Source of the DNA: Paenibacillaceae bacterium UBA6304
GTDB lineage: Bacteria > Bacillota > Bacilli > Paenibacillales > Paenibacillaceae
Length of the DNA stretch: 8,117 bases
Direction: 5' to 3'
Assembly (NCBI GenBank): GCA_002439285.1
Contig: DJTQ01000387.1
Span: 1-8,117 of the forward strand
Shown here piece after piece: positions 1 through 6,864 of the stretch (position 1 is the first letter of the stretch; each line of letters opens with the position of its first letter). Below the pieces are notes generated by a model. The model searched no databases and was not told where the DNA came from. It saw only the letters and a list, made by a program, of their open reading frames with translations. A program made the position numbers and the translations under genes.

Positions 1-17
1 GTGAGATTATGAAATAG

Positions 18-36
18 TGTTTCACGTAGTGAAACA
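18..36 (+). promoter_or_regulatory. Perfect dyad in the acnA leader, touching the Shine-Dalgarno
   Basis: TGTTTCAC (18-25) and GTGAAACA (29-36) are exact reverse complements separated by GTA. The last base of the right arm is the first base of the AAGGAGG ribosome binding site. As DNA it could be an operator; as RNA it would be a hairpin of 8 bp with a 3-nt loop stacked against the ribosome binding site. It does not resemble the eukaryotic iron-responsive element loop. The factor is unknown. Confidence 0.4.
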
Positions 37-49
37 AGGAGGTTCAATC

Positions 50-2767
50 ATGTCAAAGAACGATTTTTTCTCCAGCAGCCGTACACTCGAAGTCGGTGGC
101 AAGAGCTATCGCTACTATGACCTGCAGTCTCTGGAGCAGCAAGGGCTAGGGCAAATAAACAAGCTGCCGTTTTCCATCAAGGTTTTACTCGAAGCCGCCG
201 TCCGCCAGTTTGACGGAAGAGCTATTACTGAAGAACATGTTAAACAAATCGCCGGCTGGAGCGAAGGCCGCGATGAGAACAAAGAGATTCCATTTATTCC
301 GGCACGGATCGTCCTTCAGGATTTTACCGGCGTTCCGGTCGTGGTCGATCTGGCCGCCATGCGCGACACCGTGAAGAAGGCGGGCGGAGATCCGAAGCAG
401 ATTAATCCGCTGGTTCCCGTTGATCTGGTCATCGACCATTCCGTTATGGTCGATGCCTTCGGAACTCCTGAAGCGCTTGAATACAATATGAACGTTGAGT
501 TTGAACGCAATGAAGAACGCTACCGTTTCCTGCGCTGGGCGCAAACGGCGTTTAATAATTTCCGTGCCGTGCCTCCGGCTACCGGGATCGTACACCAGGT
601 CAACCTGGAATACCTTGCTTCCGTAGCCGCTACCAAGCAGGTTGACGGCGAGACGGTCGTATTCCCGGATTCCCTCGTGGGTACGGATTCCCATACGACA
701 ATGATCAACGGTCTCGGTGTCGTAGGCTGGGGCGTCGGCGGGATCGAAGCCGAAGCCGGCATGCTGGGACAACCGCTGTATTTTGTCGCGCCTGAAGTTA
801 TCGGCTTCAAGCTGACCGGCAGCCTGAGCGAAGGTGCTACGGCGACCGACCTCGCGCTTACGGTAACGCAAATGCTGCGCAAAAAAGGCGTCGTAGGCAA
901 GTTCGTCGAATTCTATGGCCCTGGCCTTGCCAACATCAGTCTTGCGGACCGCGCAACCGTAGCCAACATGGCACCGGAATACGGCGCAACGGTCGGTTAC
1001 TTCCCTGTCGACCAGGAGACGCTGGCTTATCTGCGCAGCACCGGCCGCCCAGAGGAGCAAATCGCGCTGGTCGAAGCTTATTACAAAGCGCAAGGCATGT
1101 TCCGCACAAGCCAAACGGAAGATCCTGAATTTACCGATCTTATCGAGTTGGACCTTGCTTCCGTTGTCCCGAGCCTTGCCGGACCGAAACGTCCGCAGGA
1201 CCGGATCGAGCTGACCGAGATGAAGGACAGCTTCAACGGCATTATCCGTACCCCGGTTGATAAGGGCGGATACGGGCTCAGCGATGAGAAAATCGAGCAA
1301 AAGGTTCCGGTTAAGCACCCGAACGGCGATTCCAGCGTATTGACTACGGGCGCGGTTGTCATCGCTGCGATCACGAGCTGTACGAACACCTCGAACCCGA
1401 GCGTTATGCTGGGAGCGGGTCTGCTGGCCAAGAAAGCCGTTGAACGCGGACTTAAGAAACCGGGTTATGTGAAGAGCAGCTTGACCCCGGGCTCCCTGGT
1501 CGTTACGGAATATCTGAAAAAAGCCGATCTCATCAAGCCGCTTGAAGCGCTTGGCTTCCACGTGGCCGGTTACGGCTGCGCCACTTGCATCGGCAACTCG
1601 GGTCCATTGCCGGACGAAGTCAGCGCGGCAATCGCAGAGAATGATATGACCGTTGCTGCAGTCTTGTCTGGGAACCGGAACTTCGAAGGTCGCGTGCATG
1701 CGCAGGTTAAAGCCAACTACCTGGCATCTCCACCGCTTGTTGTAGCTTATGCACTGGCCGGCACGGTTAATATCGATCTGCAAAACGATCCGCTCGGCTA
1801 TGATCAAAACGATCAGCCGGTGTATCTGAAGGATATCTGGCCTTCTTCCGCGGAAATTAAGGAAGCGATCGGTTTGTCCGTCAGCCCGGACATGTTCCGT
1901 GCCAAGTACGAAAACGTATTTACCCAGAATGAGCGTTGGAACGCTATTCCGGTTCCGGAAGGCGAATTGTACGAGTGGGATGAGAAATCCACCTACATTC
2001 AAAACCCGCCGTTCTTTGAAAAACTCAGCGACGGCCTCACGGACATCGCCGATATCCGCAGTGCCCGCGTACTTGCCCTGCTCGGCGATTCGGTTACGAC
2101 CGACCACATTTCGCCGGCCGGCAACATTTCACCGACCAGTCCGGGCGGCATTTACCTGAGCGACCGCGGCGTCGCCCGCAAGGACTTCAACTCCTACGGC
2201 TCGCGCCGGGGTAACCATGAAGTCATGATGCGCGGCACGTTCGCGAATATCCGCATCCGTAACCAGGTTGCCCCTGGTACGGAAGGCGGCGTCACCAAAC
2301 ATCTGCCTACGGACACCCTGATGTCAATCTATGATGCTTCGATGAATTACCAAGCGGACGGACAAAACCTGGTTGTCATCGCGGGCAAAGAATATGGAAC
2401 TGGCAGCTCCCGCGACTGGGCGGCCAAAGGCACCTACTTGCTCGGCGTGAAGGCCGTCATCGCGGAAAGCTTTGAACGGATTCACCGCAGCAACCTGGTC
2501 GGTATGGGCGTACTACCCCTGCAGTTCCAGGAAGGACATGGCTGGAACACGCTCGGTATCGACGGAACCGAAACGTTCGACATCATTGGCCTGAGCAACG
2601 AGGTGAAGCCGGGTCAACAACTGACCGTCATCGCTACTCGTACGGACGGCACGCAGTTTGAATTCCCGGTAACCGCCCGCCTCGACAGCATGGTTGATGT
2701 GGACTACTACCATAACGGCGGCATTCTGCAAACCGTACTGCGCCAAATGATCGCGGAAGGCAAGTAA
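50..2767 (+). CDS. acnA: Aconitate hydratase (aconitase A, CitB type)
   Basis: This cytoplasmic [4Fe-4S] enzyme interconverts citrate and isocitrate through cis-aconitate in the TCA cycle. At 905 aa it has the normal length for bacterial AcnA/CitB. The three cluster-ligating cysteines are visible: C444 in the SCTNT motif, and C510 and C513 in [13 protein letters not shown]. The substrate-binding [11 protein letters not shown] motif lies at about 213-223. The C-terminal swivel domain (about 660-840) carries [16 protein letters not shown] at 678-693 and the GSSRDWA active-site loop at about 785-791. The ATG at 50 is chosen because AAGGAGG (36-42) sits 7 nt before it; an in-frame GTG at 17 has no such site. 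A hairpin terminator follows 20 nt after the stop, so it is probably monocistronic. Its promoter lies outside the window. In Bacillus, citB is controlled by CcpC and CodY and the apoprotein can bind RNA; neither can be shown here. Confidence 0.98.
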   Translation: MSKNDFFSSSRTLEVGGKSYRYYDLQSLEQQGLGQINKLPFSIKVLLEAAVRQFDGRAITEEHVKQIAGWSEGRDENKEIPFIPARIVLQDFTGVPVVVDLAAMRDTVKKAGGDPKQINPLVPVDLVIDHSVMVDAFGTPEALEYNMNVEFERNEERYRFLRWAQTAFNNFRAVPPATGIVHQVNLEYLASVAATKQVDGETVVFPDSLVGTDSHTTMINGLGVVGWGVGGIEAEAGMLGQPLYFVAPEVIGFKLTGSLSEGATATDLALTVTQMLRKKGVVGKFVEFYGPGLANISLADRATVANMAPEYGATVGYFPVDQETLAYLRSTGRPEEQIALVEAYYKAQGMFRTSQTEDPEFTDLIELDLASVVPSLAGPKRPQDRIELTEMKDSFNGIIRTPVDKGGYGLSDEKIEQKVPVKHPNGDSSVLTTGAVVIAAITSCTNTSNPSVMLGAGLLAKKAVERGLKKPGYVKSSLTPGSLVVTEYLKKADLIKPLEALGFHVAGYGCATCIGNSGPLPDEVSAAIAENDMTVAAVLSGNRNFEGRVHAQVKANYLASPPLVVAYALAGTVNIDLQNDPLGYDQNDQPVYLKDIWPSSAEIKEAIGLSVSPDMFRAKYENVFTQNERWNAIPVPEGELYEWDEKSTYIQNPPFFEKLSDGLTDIADIRSARVLALLGDSVTTDHISPAGNISPTSPGGIYLSDRGVARKDFNSYGSRRGNHEVMMRGTFANIRIRNQVAPGTEGGVTKHLPTDTLMSIYDASMNYQADGQNLVVIAGKEYGTGSSRDWAAKGTYLLGVKAVIAESFERIHRSNLVGMGVLPLQFQEGHGWNTLGIDGTETFDIIGLSNEVKPGQQLTVIATRTDGTQFEFPVTARLDSMVDVDYYHNGGILQTVLRQMIAEGK

Positions 2768-2786
2768 TTATTACGGTATACTATAA

Positions 2787-2823
2787 ACTCCAATCCCTAT
2801 GAACGGGATTGGAGTCTTTTTAT
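2787..2823 (+). terminator. Rho-independent terminator of acnA
   Basis: An 11-bp perfect stem, ACTCCAATCCC (2787-2797) with GGGATTGGAGT (2805-2815), has a 7-nt loop and is followed by CTTTTTAT. It lies 20 nt after the acnA stop codon. Confidence 0.93.
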
Positions 2824-2887
2824 TCGACACGGCCTCCACAACCCGGCCAATCTATTCTCAGACTAATATGGGTGTCTATGTATTGTA

Positions 2888-2983
2888 CTAAAAAGGCTTA
2901 GAACCTCGCGAAAGAACACCTTGCTCTCCGCCAAAACCCAAGGTGCCTCGGCGGGCAAATACTCCAAAATCGCTCGAGCTCAC
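2888..2983 (-). other. Short open frame (31 codons) of doubtful reality
   Basis: On the minus strand a GTG-started frame encodes 31 residues ending in FGGEQGVLSRGSKPF and then TAG. Its composition is protein-like, but no clear ribosome binding site precedes it. Upstream on the minus strand lies the CTCAAT repeat tract, which is unlikely to be a promoter. It could be a spurious frame inside a repeated intergenic element or a decayed gene end. I do not claim a product. Confidence 0.15.
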
Positions 2984-3056
2984 TCAAACTTGCCCAATCT
3001 TACTCAATCTCAATCTCATTCTCAATCTCATTCAAACTCGCCTATACTTGCTCGAT
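2979..3056. repeat. Degenerate CTCAAT / CTCAAACT tandem repeat tract
   Basis: The tract contains an exact 12-bp tandem duplication, CTCAATCTCATT at 3009-3020 and 3021-3032, preceded by a further CTCAAT at 3003-3008. It is flanked by two related 30-bp segments (2979-3008 and 3027-3056) that match at about 23 of 30 positions when aligned by eye. The whole stretch is pyrimidine- and A-rich on the plus strand and nearly free of G. No coding function is evident; it looks like a slippage-prone intergenic array. Confidence 0.6.
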
Positions 3057-3110
3057 TCCGCTCACATCCCTCCTCCTCTTTGCCTCCGGATCAGTAGACT
3101 CGCACGAAAC

Positions 3111-3131
3111 TAACTGTATTTCCTGTATGTA
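3111..3131 (+). repeat. 21-bp TAACTG repeat, copy 1 (diverged)
   Basis: This is the outermost left member of the four-copy cluster. It begins TAACTGTA and keeps the central CCT of the family, but matches the consensus (TAACTG, core TAAAACCTC, CAGTTA) at only about 14 of 21 positions. It is included because its spacing of 51 bp to copy 2 mirrors the spacing of copies 3 and 4. Confidence 0.5.
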
Positions 3132-3161
3132 TTTTTGACGATTAGCTCTCTGCGATTAAAC

Positions 3162-3182
3162 TAACTGGAAAACCTACAGTTA
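3162..3182 (+). repeat. 21-bp TAACTG repeat, copy 2
   Basis: It reads TAACTG, GAAAACCTA, CAGTTA and matches the family consensus at 19 of 21 positions. The outer 6-bp arms are exact inverted repeats and the asymmetric AAAACCT core gives it forward orientation. Confidence 0.75.
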
Positions 3183-3223
3183 TTTGTATCCAACCTGCCC
3201 AAAAGCGTTGGAGACCGTAGAAT

Positions 3224-3244
3224 TAGCTGGAGGTTTTACATTTA
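3224..3244 (-). repeat. 21-bp TAACTG repeat, copy 3 (reverse orientation)
   Basis: The plus strand shows TAGCTG, GAGGTTTTA, CATTTA. Its reverse complement matches the consensus at 19 of 21 positions and has the same core as the partial copy at the right end of the window. It starts 62 bp after copy 2. Confidence 0.75.
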
Positions 3245-3274
3245 AATCGAAAAAAACAGTCCTTTCTCGCAAAT

Positions 3275-3295
3275 TAACTGTAGGTTATACAGTTA
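3275..3295 (-). repeat. 21-bp TAACTG repeat, copy 4 (reverse orientation)
   Basis: This is the most symmetric copy: TTAACTGTA (3274-3282) and TACAGTTAA (3288-3296) are perfect 9-bp inverted arms around GGTTA. By its core it is in reverse orientation and matches the consensus at 19 of 21 positions. It starts 51 bp after copy 3. A further half-match, TAACTGGGG, follows at 3302. Confidence 0.75.
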
Positions 3296-3532
3296 ATGCA
3301 CTAACTGGGGCAGGGAGGCGACGAACCCGGCCCCTATGGCCATTCGGGCCCCCACGGCTTCCACCCCAGATTGGATCAGCACCGGGCTTTGACCGGTGAC
3401 TTCCACTGGTATTTCATGGGTTGGCTCGCCAGATGGTTGCCGTACAAGAATAATCATGTTGGGAGTTTTAGCATATCTTCCAATTGCGCTTGTTCGTCCA
3501 AAGTTCAACTGCCGTGAACGATTGAATATCAA
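3293..3532 (-). pseudogene. Possible decayed coding stretch with competing frames
   Basis: Between the repeat cluster and the gntR promoter, two overlapping frames both look protein-like. On the minus strand, 79 codons run from a TTG at 3532 and end at a TAA supplied by repeat copy 4; they include NMIILVRQPSGEP and EIPVEVTGQSPVLIQSGVEA. On the plus strand, a frame from about 3305 to 3517 reads GDEPGPYGHSGPHGFHP and then FHWYFMGWLARWLPYKN, and it lacks a good start. Neither has a convincing ribosome binding site and both abut repeat copy 4. I recognise neither. The stretch may be a gene remnant truncated by the repeat element, or chance. Confidence 0.2.
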
Positions 3533-3536
3533 GTAC

Positions 3537-3565
3537 TTTACACCTTTCGCCCCATCTGTTATATT
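3537..3565 (+). promoter_or_regulatory. Sigma-A type promoter of the gntR operon
   Basis: TTTACA (3537-3542) as -35 and TATATT (3560-3565) as -10 are separated by 17 bp, with transcription expected to start near 3572. The -10 element lies inside the dyad at 3556-3578, so a bound repressor would block it. Confidence 0.7.
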
Positions 3566-3578
3566 ACATGTATAACAG
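3556..3578. promoter_or_regulatory. Perfect dyad operator overlapping the gntR promoter
   Basis: CTGTTATA (3556-3563) and TATAACAG (3571-3578) are perfect 8-bp inverted arms around TTACATG. The dyad covers the -10 element and the expected start site. Short GntR repressors of the YtrA type commonly repress their own operons from such sites, so the product of the next gene is the obvious candidate ligand. That assignment is inference. Confidence 0.7.
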
Positions 3579-3603
3579 TTAGAACAATAAGAGGAGGATT
3601 CTC

Positions 3604-3999
3604 TTGATCATCGAGCTTGATTTACAGTCGGAGCTCCCCATATACACACAGCTGGTCAACCAAATCATCGAAGGGATTGCCAGCGGACAGCTTCAACTCG
3701 GCGAGCCGCTACCCTCGGTGCGCAGTCTCGCGTCTGATGTCGGGGTCAATCTCCACACCGTCAACAAAGCCTATACCCTGCTCAAGCAAGAAGGATACAT
3801 TCAAGTCCATCGCCAGCGCGGGGTTGTCGTACATCCCGATGGAATGCCTCCGGTCACGGAATCATTTAGTGATAAGCAACACGGTGAGCTTCGCCCCATC
3901 ATTGCCGAGGCGATCTGCCGGGGGATGGATAAAGCGCAAATACTCGGCATTGTAGAGGGACTTTACAACGAAATTACTCAAAAAAGAGAGGGGAATTAA
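3604..3999 (+). CDS. GntR family transcriptional regulator, YtrA subfamily
   Basis: This is a DNA-binding repressor of 131 aa. The N-terminal winged helix-turn-helix spans about residues 8-78: ELPIYTQLVNQIIEGIASG, then LPSVRSLASDVGVNLHTVNK as the helix-turn-helix, and a wing ending in QRGVVV. Only about 50 residues follow, too short for an FadR- or UTRA-type effector domain, which is typical of YtrA-like members. The start is TTG, placed 6 nt after GAGGAGG (3591-3597); the first internal Met (residue 81) would delete the DNA-binding domain. It is first in an operon and ends 2 nt before the next gene. It probably represses its own promoter through the overlapping dyad. Known relatives control ABC transporters or membrane proteins linked to envelope stress; the signal here is unknown. 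Confidence 0.92.
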   Translation: MIIELDLQSELPIYTQLVNQIIEGIASGQLQLGEPLPSVRSLASDVGVNLHTVNKAYTLLKQEGYIQVHRQRGVVVHPDGMPPVTESFSDKQHGELRPIIAEAICRGMDKAQILGIVEGLYNEITQKREGN

Positions 4000-4001
4000 C
4001 G

Positions 4002-5102
4002 ATGCACATCCTATCTATCTTGCTGCTTGTTCTAATGTTTCTGCCGGTTCTGGCTATCATGTCGTTTATGCCTTATTTAACGAGGGAAACCGTCAGCTTC
4101 GGCATTTCCGTAAGTGAAGAAGCCTTCCGCAGTGAACCGCTGCGCCGGATGCGCAAAACCTATGCCTTAACCAGTCTCGGCATTTACACTGTCTTGTTTA
4201 TACTTTGTATATACAGTGCCTTCCGATCGGAAGGCGATATAGAGCAGAACGGAGCCTTGGGCATTTATGTTTCGATGATGGTCGTAGTCTCCATCGCACT
4301 GAATCTAATCTTTTACTTCCGGATGAAAAAAATGCGTCCTTCCCTTCTATCCGCCCCTGCAACCAAATCCGTTATTGCCATAGATACCGGCTTCCGCCGG
4401 AATAGCCTCATCTTGTCGAATTACTGGTTTCTTTTGCACGCAGTTGTTATCGTCGTTAGCCTGATTCTAGTGCTGGTGAATTACGACAAGATTCCGGATT
4501 CCATCGCCATGAAGTTCGACTTTCAGGGTGAGATCGTCTCAAGCGCGGACAAATCGTATCGAACCGTTCTATTTCCAAATGTAATGCAGGTGATAATGAC
4601 GTTGCTGTTCCTGTTCATTAACTGGAGCATTCTGAGAAGCAAACAGCAAACCTATGCGGGAGATCCGGAGCGGTCTATTCGGCAAAACACCCTGTTCCGA
4701 CGCAGATGGTCGATGTTCACGATGGTCTCGGGATTGGCCTTGGTCCTGATGTTCTCCTTTATTCAGCTAAATATGCTGAACCCTTTGGATACGGATGTCA
4801 TTCTGCTCGTCAGCCTCCTCATTCCGGTATTTATCGTACTGCTTGCAGTTATTCTCTCATTCAATACAGGACAGGGAGGTAGCCGAATCGGCCGACCCAC
4901 AGCAGGTTCCAAAGTGCAACCTGTAGACGACGACAGATACTGGAAGCTGGGCAGCATTTATTTCAACCCGCAGGACCCTTCGATTTTTGTGGAGAAAAGA
5001 TTCGGAATCGGCTGGACGATGAATTTCGCCCATCCAGTCGGATGGATCGTTCTTGGCGGCATTGTGATCGCCGTTGCGGCATCCGTTATTCTCGCGGGTT
5101 AA
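4002..5102 (+). CDS. DUF1648/DUF5808 multi-span membrane protein
   Basis: This integral membrane protein of 366 aa has about eight hydrophobic segments, near residues 2-24, 53-73, 84-106, 142-161, 188-211, 236-258, 264-287 and 345-365. Residues about 148-195, including NYDKIPDSIAMKFDFQGE, fit DUF1648, a module also present in SdpI-type toxin-immunity proteins. Residues about 312-338, with RYWKLGSIYFNPQDPSIFVEKR before the last segment, fit DUF5808. The ATG is 2 nt after the gntR stop, with GAGAGGGG about 8 nt upstream, so it is translated with the regulator. Pairing of a short GntR regulator with a DUF1648 protein recurs in Firmicutes. The SdpI-specific C-terminal domain is not seen, so immunity or signalling is only a hypothesis. 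The molecular function is unknown. Confidence 0.85.
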   Translation: MHILSILLLVLMFLPVLAIMSFMPYLTRETVSFGISVSEEAFRSEPLRRMRKTYALTSLGIYTVLFILCIYSAFRSEGDIEQNGALGIYVSMMVVVSIALNLIFYFRMKKMRPSLLSAPATKSVIAIDTGFRRNSLILSNYWFLLHAVVIVVSLILVLVNYDKIPDSIAMKFDFQGEIVSSADKSYRTVLFPNVMQVIMTLLFLFINWSILRSKQQTYAGDPERSIRQNTLFRRRWSMFTMVSGLALVLMFSFIQLNMLNPLDTDVILLVSLLIPVFIVLLAVILSFNTGQGGSRIGRPTAGSKVQPVDDDRYWKLGSIYFNPQDPSIFVEKRFGIGWTMNFAHPVGWIVLGGIVIAVAASVILAG

Positions 5103-5144
5103 ACCAACAATCATATATAAATTATTTTTAGGAGGGATTATCTC

Positions 5145-6767
5145 ATGTCCAAAAACAGGAAGATTACGATGAAAGCAGCCGCCACGGTTACTCTCGCTCT
5201 GAGTCTTACGCTTCCGGCGGCATCGGCTCTTGCCGCTTCCCCTGTCTCCGTTTTCCAAAGCGGAACCGCTCTTGCTCCCGTACGGGAGACGGCCACCCGC
5301 CTTGGAGCGACCATACATTGGGATCAGAGCCAACAGACAATTACGGTCAAAAAGGGCACCCATGTCCTGGTTCTTCAGCCAGGTAAAGCTGAGGCACTAC
5401 TGGACGGGCAAACCGTTACTTTAAATACAGCCGTTAGGATCGTAACCGGGCAGGCTCTGATCGAACCCGCTTTTATCAATCAAATATTTGCGGATGCCGA
5501 GACCCCGGCCGACCCGGCGGATGCGTTCATGGATATGTTCAAGGCCGGTAACGGAGCCGAAGCCTCGGCTTATGTAAGCCCAGAAGCAGCATCCCTTCTG
5601 TCGGCAGACGTACTCGACAAACTCTGGTCCAACTATGAGACGATCTTTGGCAAAGTGTCCGGGCAAGCCGTTAAAACCGAAGCAACCAATGCGGTTCACC
5701 GCAATGTGACATACACTTTTCAAGCGGCAAACACCCCGTTCCTTTTGACTTTGAGAATGAACGCACAGGGGCAAATCGATGATTTCTTCGCCAATACCGC
5801 CACTTCGTCCCTGTATCAAAAACCGGCTTACGACAATTCCGGCGCTTATACCGAGCAGGAAATCGCCGTAGGCGAAGGGGCCATGGCCCTTCCAGGTACA
5901 CTCACGTTGCCAAAAGGTGATGGTTCCTTCCCTGCCGTCGTCCTTGTTCACGGCTCCGGACCGCATGACCGCGACTCTTCCATCGGCAGTGCCAAGGTGT
6001 TCCGCGATCTTGCCGTAGGGCTCGCTTCCCAAGGCATCGCCGTGCTGCGTTACGATAAGGTGACCTACGAACACTCCTTGAAGGTATCGACCGATCCGAA
6101 ATTCACCCTGAAGCGGGAAACTGTGGATGACGCGCTGTCCGCCGTGAAGCTTCTGAAGGACAACGCTAGAATCGACGCTTCCCGGATTTTTGTAGCTGGC
6201 CACAGTCAAGGTGCGTTTGCGGTACCGATGATGATTGATTCCGACAAGGACAAAGAAATCGCAGGCGCAATTCTGCTCTCCGGACCAAGCGGCAAATTTG
6301 CCGACATACTGGCGCTGCAGCAGAAGGAACTGGTGTCCCGCGTCAGACAATCCGGGCTGGACGCCACGCTTTACGAACAGCAAGCCGCTCAATACACGGC
6401 GATCGCCGATATGGTAAACGACCCGCAATACACGGTCGACAACATGCCTGCGGAATTCCCGATGCAACCGGCCTACTGGTGGTATGAGCAGAAGAATTAT
6501 GTCCCTTCCGAGTTAGCCAAGAAGCAGGCGGGGCCGCTCTTGATCCTCCAGGGAGAGAATGACTGGCAGGTTCCTATAAGCCAGCTAGACGGCTGGAAGC
6601 AAGCGTTGAAGGGCCGCACGGACGTGGAATATACGTCCTACCCGAAGGTCAACCATCTGCTGGCCGAGTATGACGGAATCTCTATTGGAACGGAGTACTA
6701 TCAGCCTTCCAACGTATCGAAGGCGATTGTGGATGATATCGCTGCCTGGGTCAAAGAGGTTAAATAA
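5145..6767 (+). CDS. Exported alpha/beta hydrolase with N-terminal copper-amine-oxidase-like and DUF3887-like domains
   Basis: This secreted protein of 540 aa has a Sec signal peptide at 1-30 (KNRK, hydrophobic core, then A28-L29-A30, with cleavage before A31). Residues about 34-115 (ALAPVRETATRLGATIHWD, then TITVKKG) fit the copper amine oxidase N-terminal-like module; in Paenibacillus this is an extracytoplasmic add-on and not an oxidase. Residues about 123-215 resemble DUF3887. The hydrolase domain follows from about 235: LVHGSGPHD (267-275) for the oxyanion hole, GHSQG with nucleophile S354, a probable acid D473 in GENDWQVP, and H504 in PKVNHLL. The ATG is 8 nt after AGGAGGG and 42 nt after the membrane-protein stop, consistent with one operon. 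The substrate is unknown; an esterase or peptidase acting at the envelope is likely. Confidence 0.88.
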   Translation: MSKNRKITMKAAATVTLALSLTLPAASALAASPVSVFQSGTALAPVRETATRLGATIHWDQSQQTITVKKGTHVLVLQPGKAEALLDGQTVTLNTAVRIVTGQALIEPAFINQIFADAETPADPADAFMDMFKAGNGAEASAYVSPEAASLLSADVLDKLWSNYETIFGKVSGQAVKTEATNAVHRNVTYTFQAANTPFLLTLRMNAQGQIDDFFANTATSSLYQKPAYDNSGAYTEQEIAVGEGAMALPGTLTLPKGDGSFPAVVLVHGSGPHDRDSSIGSAKVFRDLAVGLASQGIAVLRYDKVTYEHSLKVSTDPKFTLKRETVDDALSAVKLLKDNARIDASRIFVAGHSQGAFAVPMMIDSDKDKEIAGAILLSGPSGKFADILALQQKELVSRVRQSGLDATLYEQQAAQYTAIADMVNDPQYTVDNMPAEFPMQPAYWWYEQKNYVPSELAKKQAGPLLILQGENDWQVPISQLDGWKQALKGRTDVEYTSYPKVNHLLAEYDGISIGTEYYQPSNVSKAIVDDIAAWVKEVK

Positions 6768-6794
6768 TTTGCCGCCTTATTACACACTGGCATT

Positions 6795-6829
6795 AACAAA
6801 CAAGCCCTCTTCCGTAGGGCTTGTTTGTT
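6795..6829. terminator. Bidirectional terminator between convergent genes
   Basis: Perfect 14-bp arms, AACAAACAAGCCCT (6795-6808) and AGGGCTTGTTTGTT (6816-6829), flank a 7-nt loop. The A-rich left and T-rich right halves allow it to work on both strands. It lies 27 nt after the secreted-hydrolase stop and 35 nt beyond the end of the minus-strand hydrolase. Confidence 0.88.
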
Positions 6830-6864
6830 GTCTTGGGAAGAAGGAACATTCCTTGAACTAAATC

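Noticed and set aside
17..49. Upstream GTG start for aconitase at position 17
   Set aside because: It would translate through the dyad and the ribosome binding site, and lacks its own Shine-Dalgarno; the ATG at 50 has an ideal one and gives the usual N-terminus.
185..2107. A very long open frame (640 codons) antisense to acnA
   Set aside because: It lies wholly inside the unmistakable aconitase gene, has no family landmarks and no ribosome binding site, and its composition is what GC-biased third positions produce on the opposite strand.
3111..3295. The repeat cluster as a small CRISPR array
   Set aside because: Repeats alternate orientation, diverge, are only 21 bp, have spacers of 30, 41 and 30 nt, and no cas genes are near. 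A dispersed copy also occurs at the window end.
3184..3399. A 71-codon plus-strand frame running through the repeat cluster
   Set aside because: It starts and runs inside repeat copies 3 and 4, has no ribosome binding site and has a repeat-driven, low-plausibility sequence.
5421..6467. A 348-codon antisense frame within the secreted hydrolase gene
   Set aside because: The sense frame has a signal peptide, a catalytic triad and a good ribosome binding site; the antisense frame shows no domain logic.
6841..6854. Short palindrome AAGGAACATTCCTT after the bidirectional terminator
   Set aside because: Only 6-bp arms, in a 35-bp gap behind a terminator, with no context that gives it a function.
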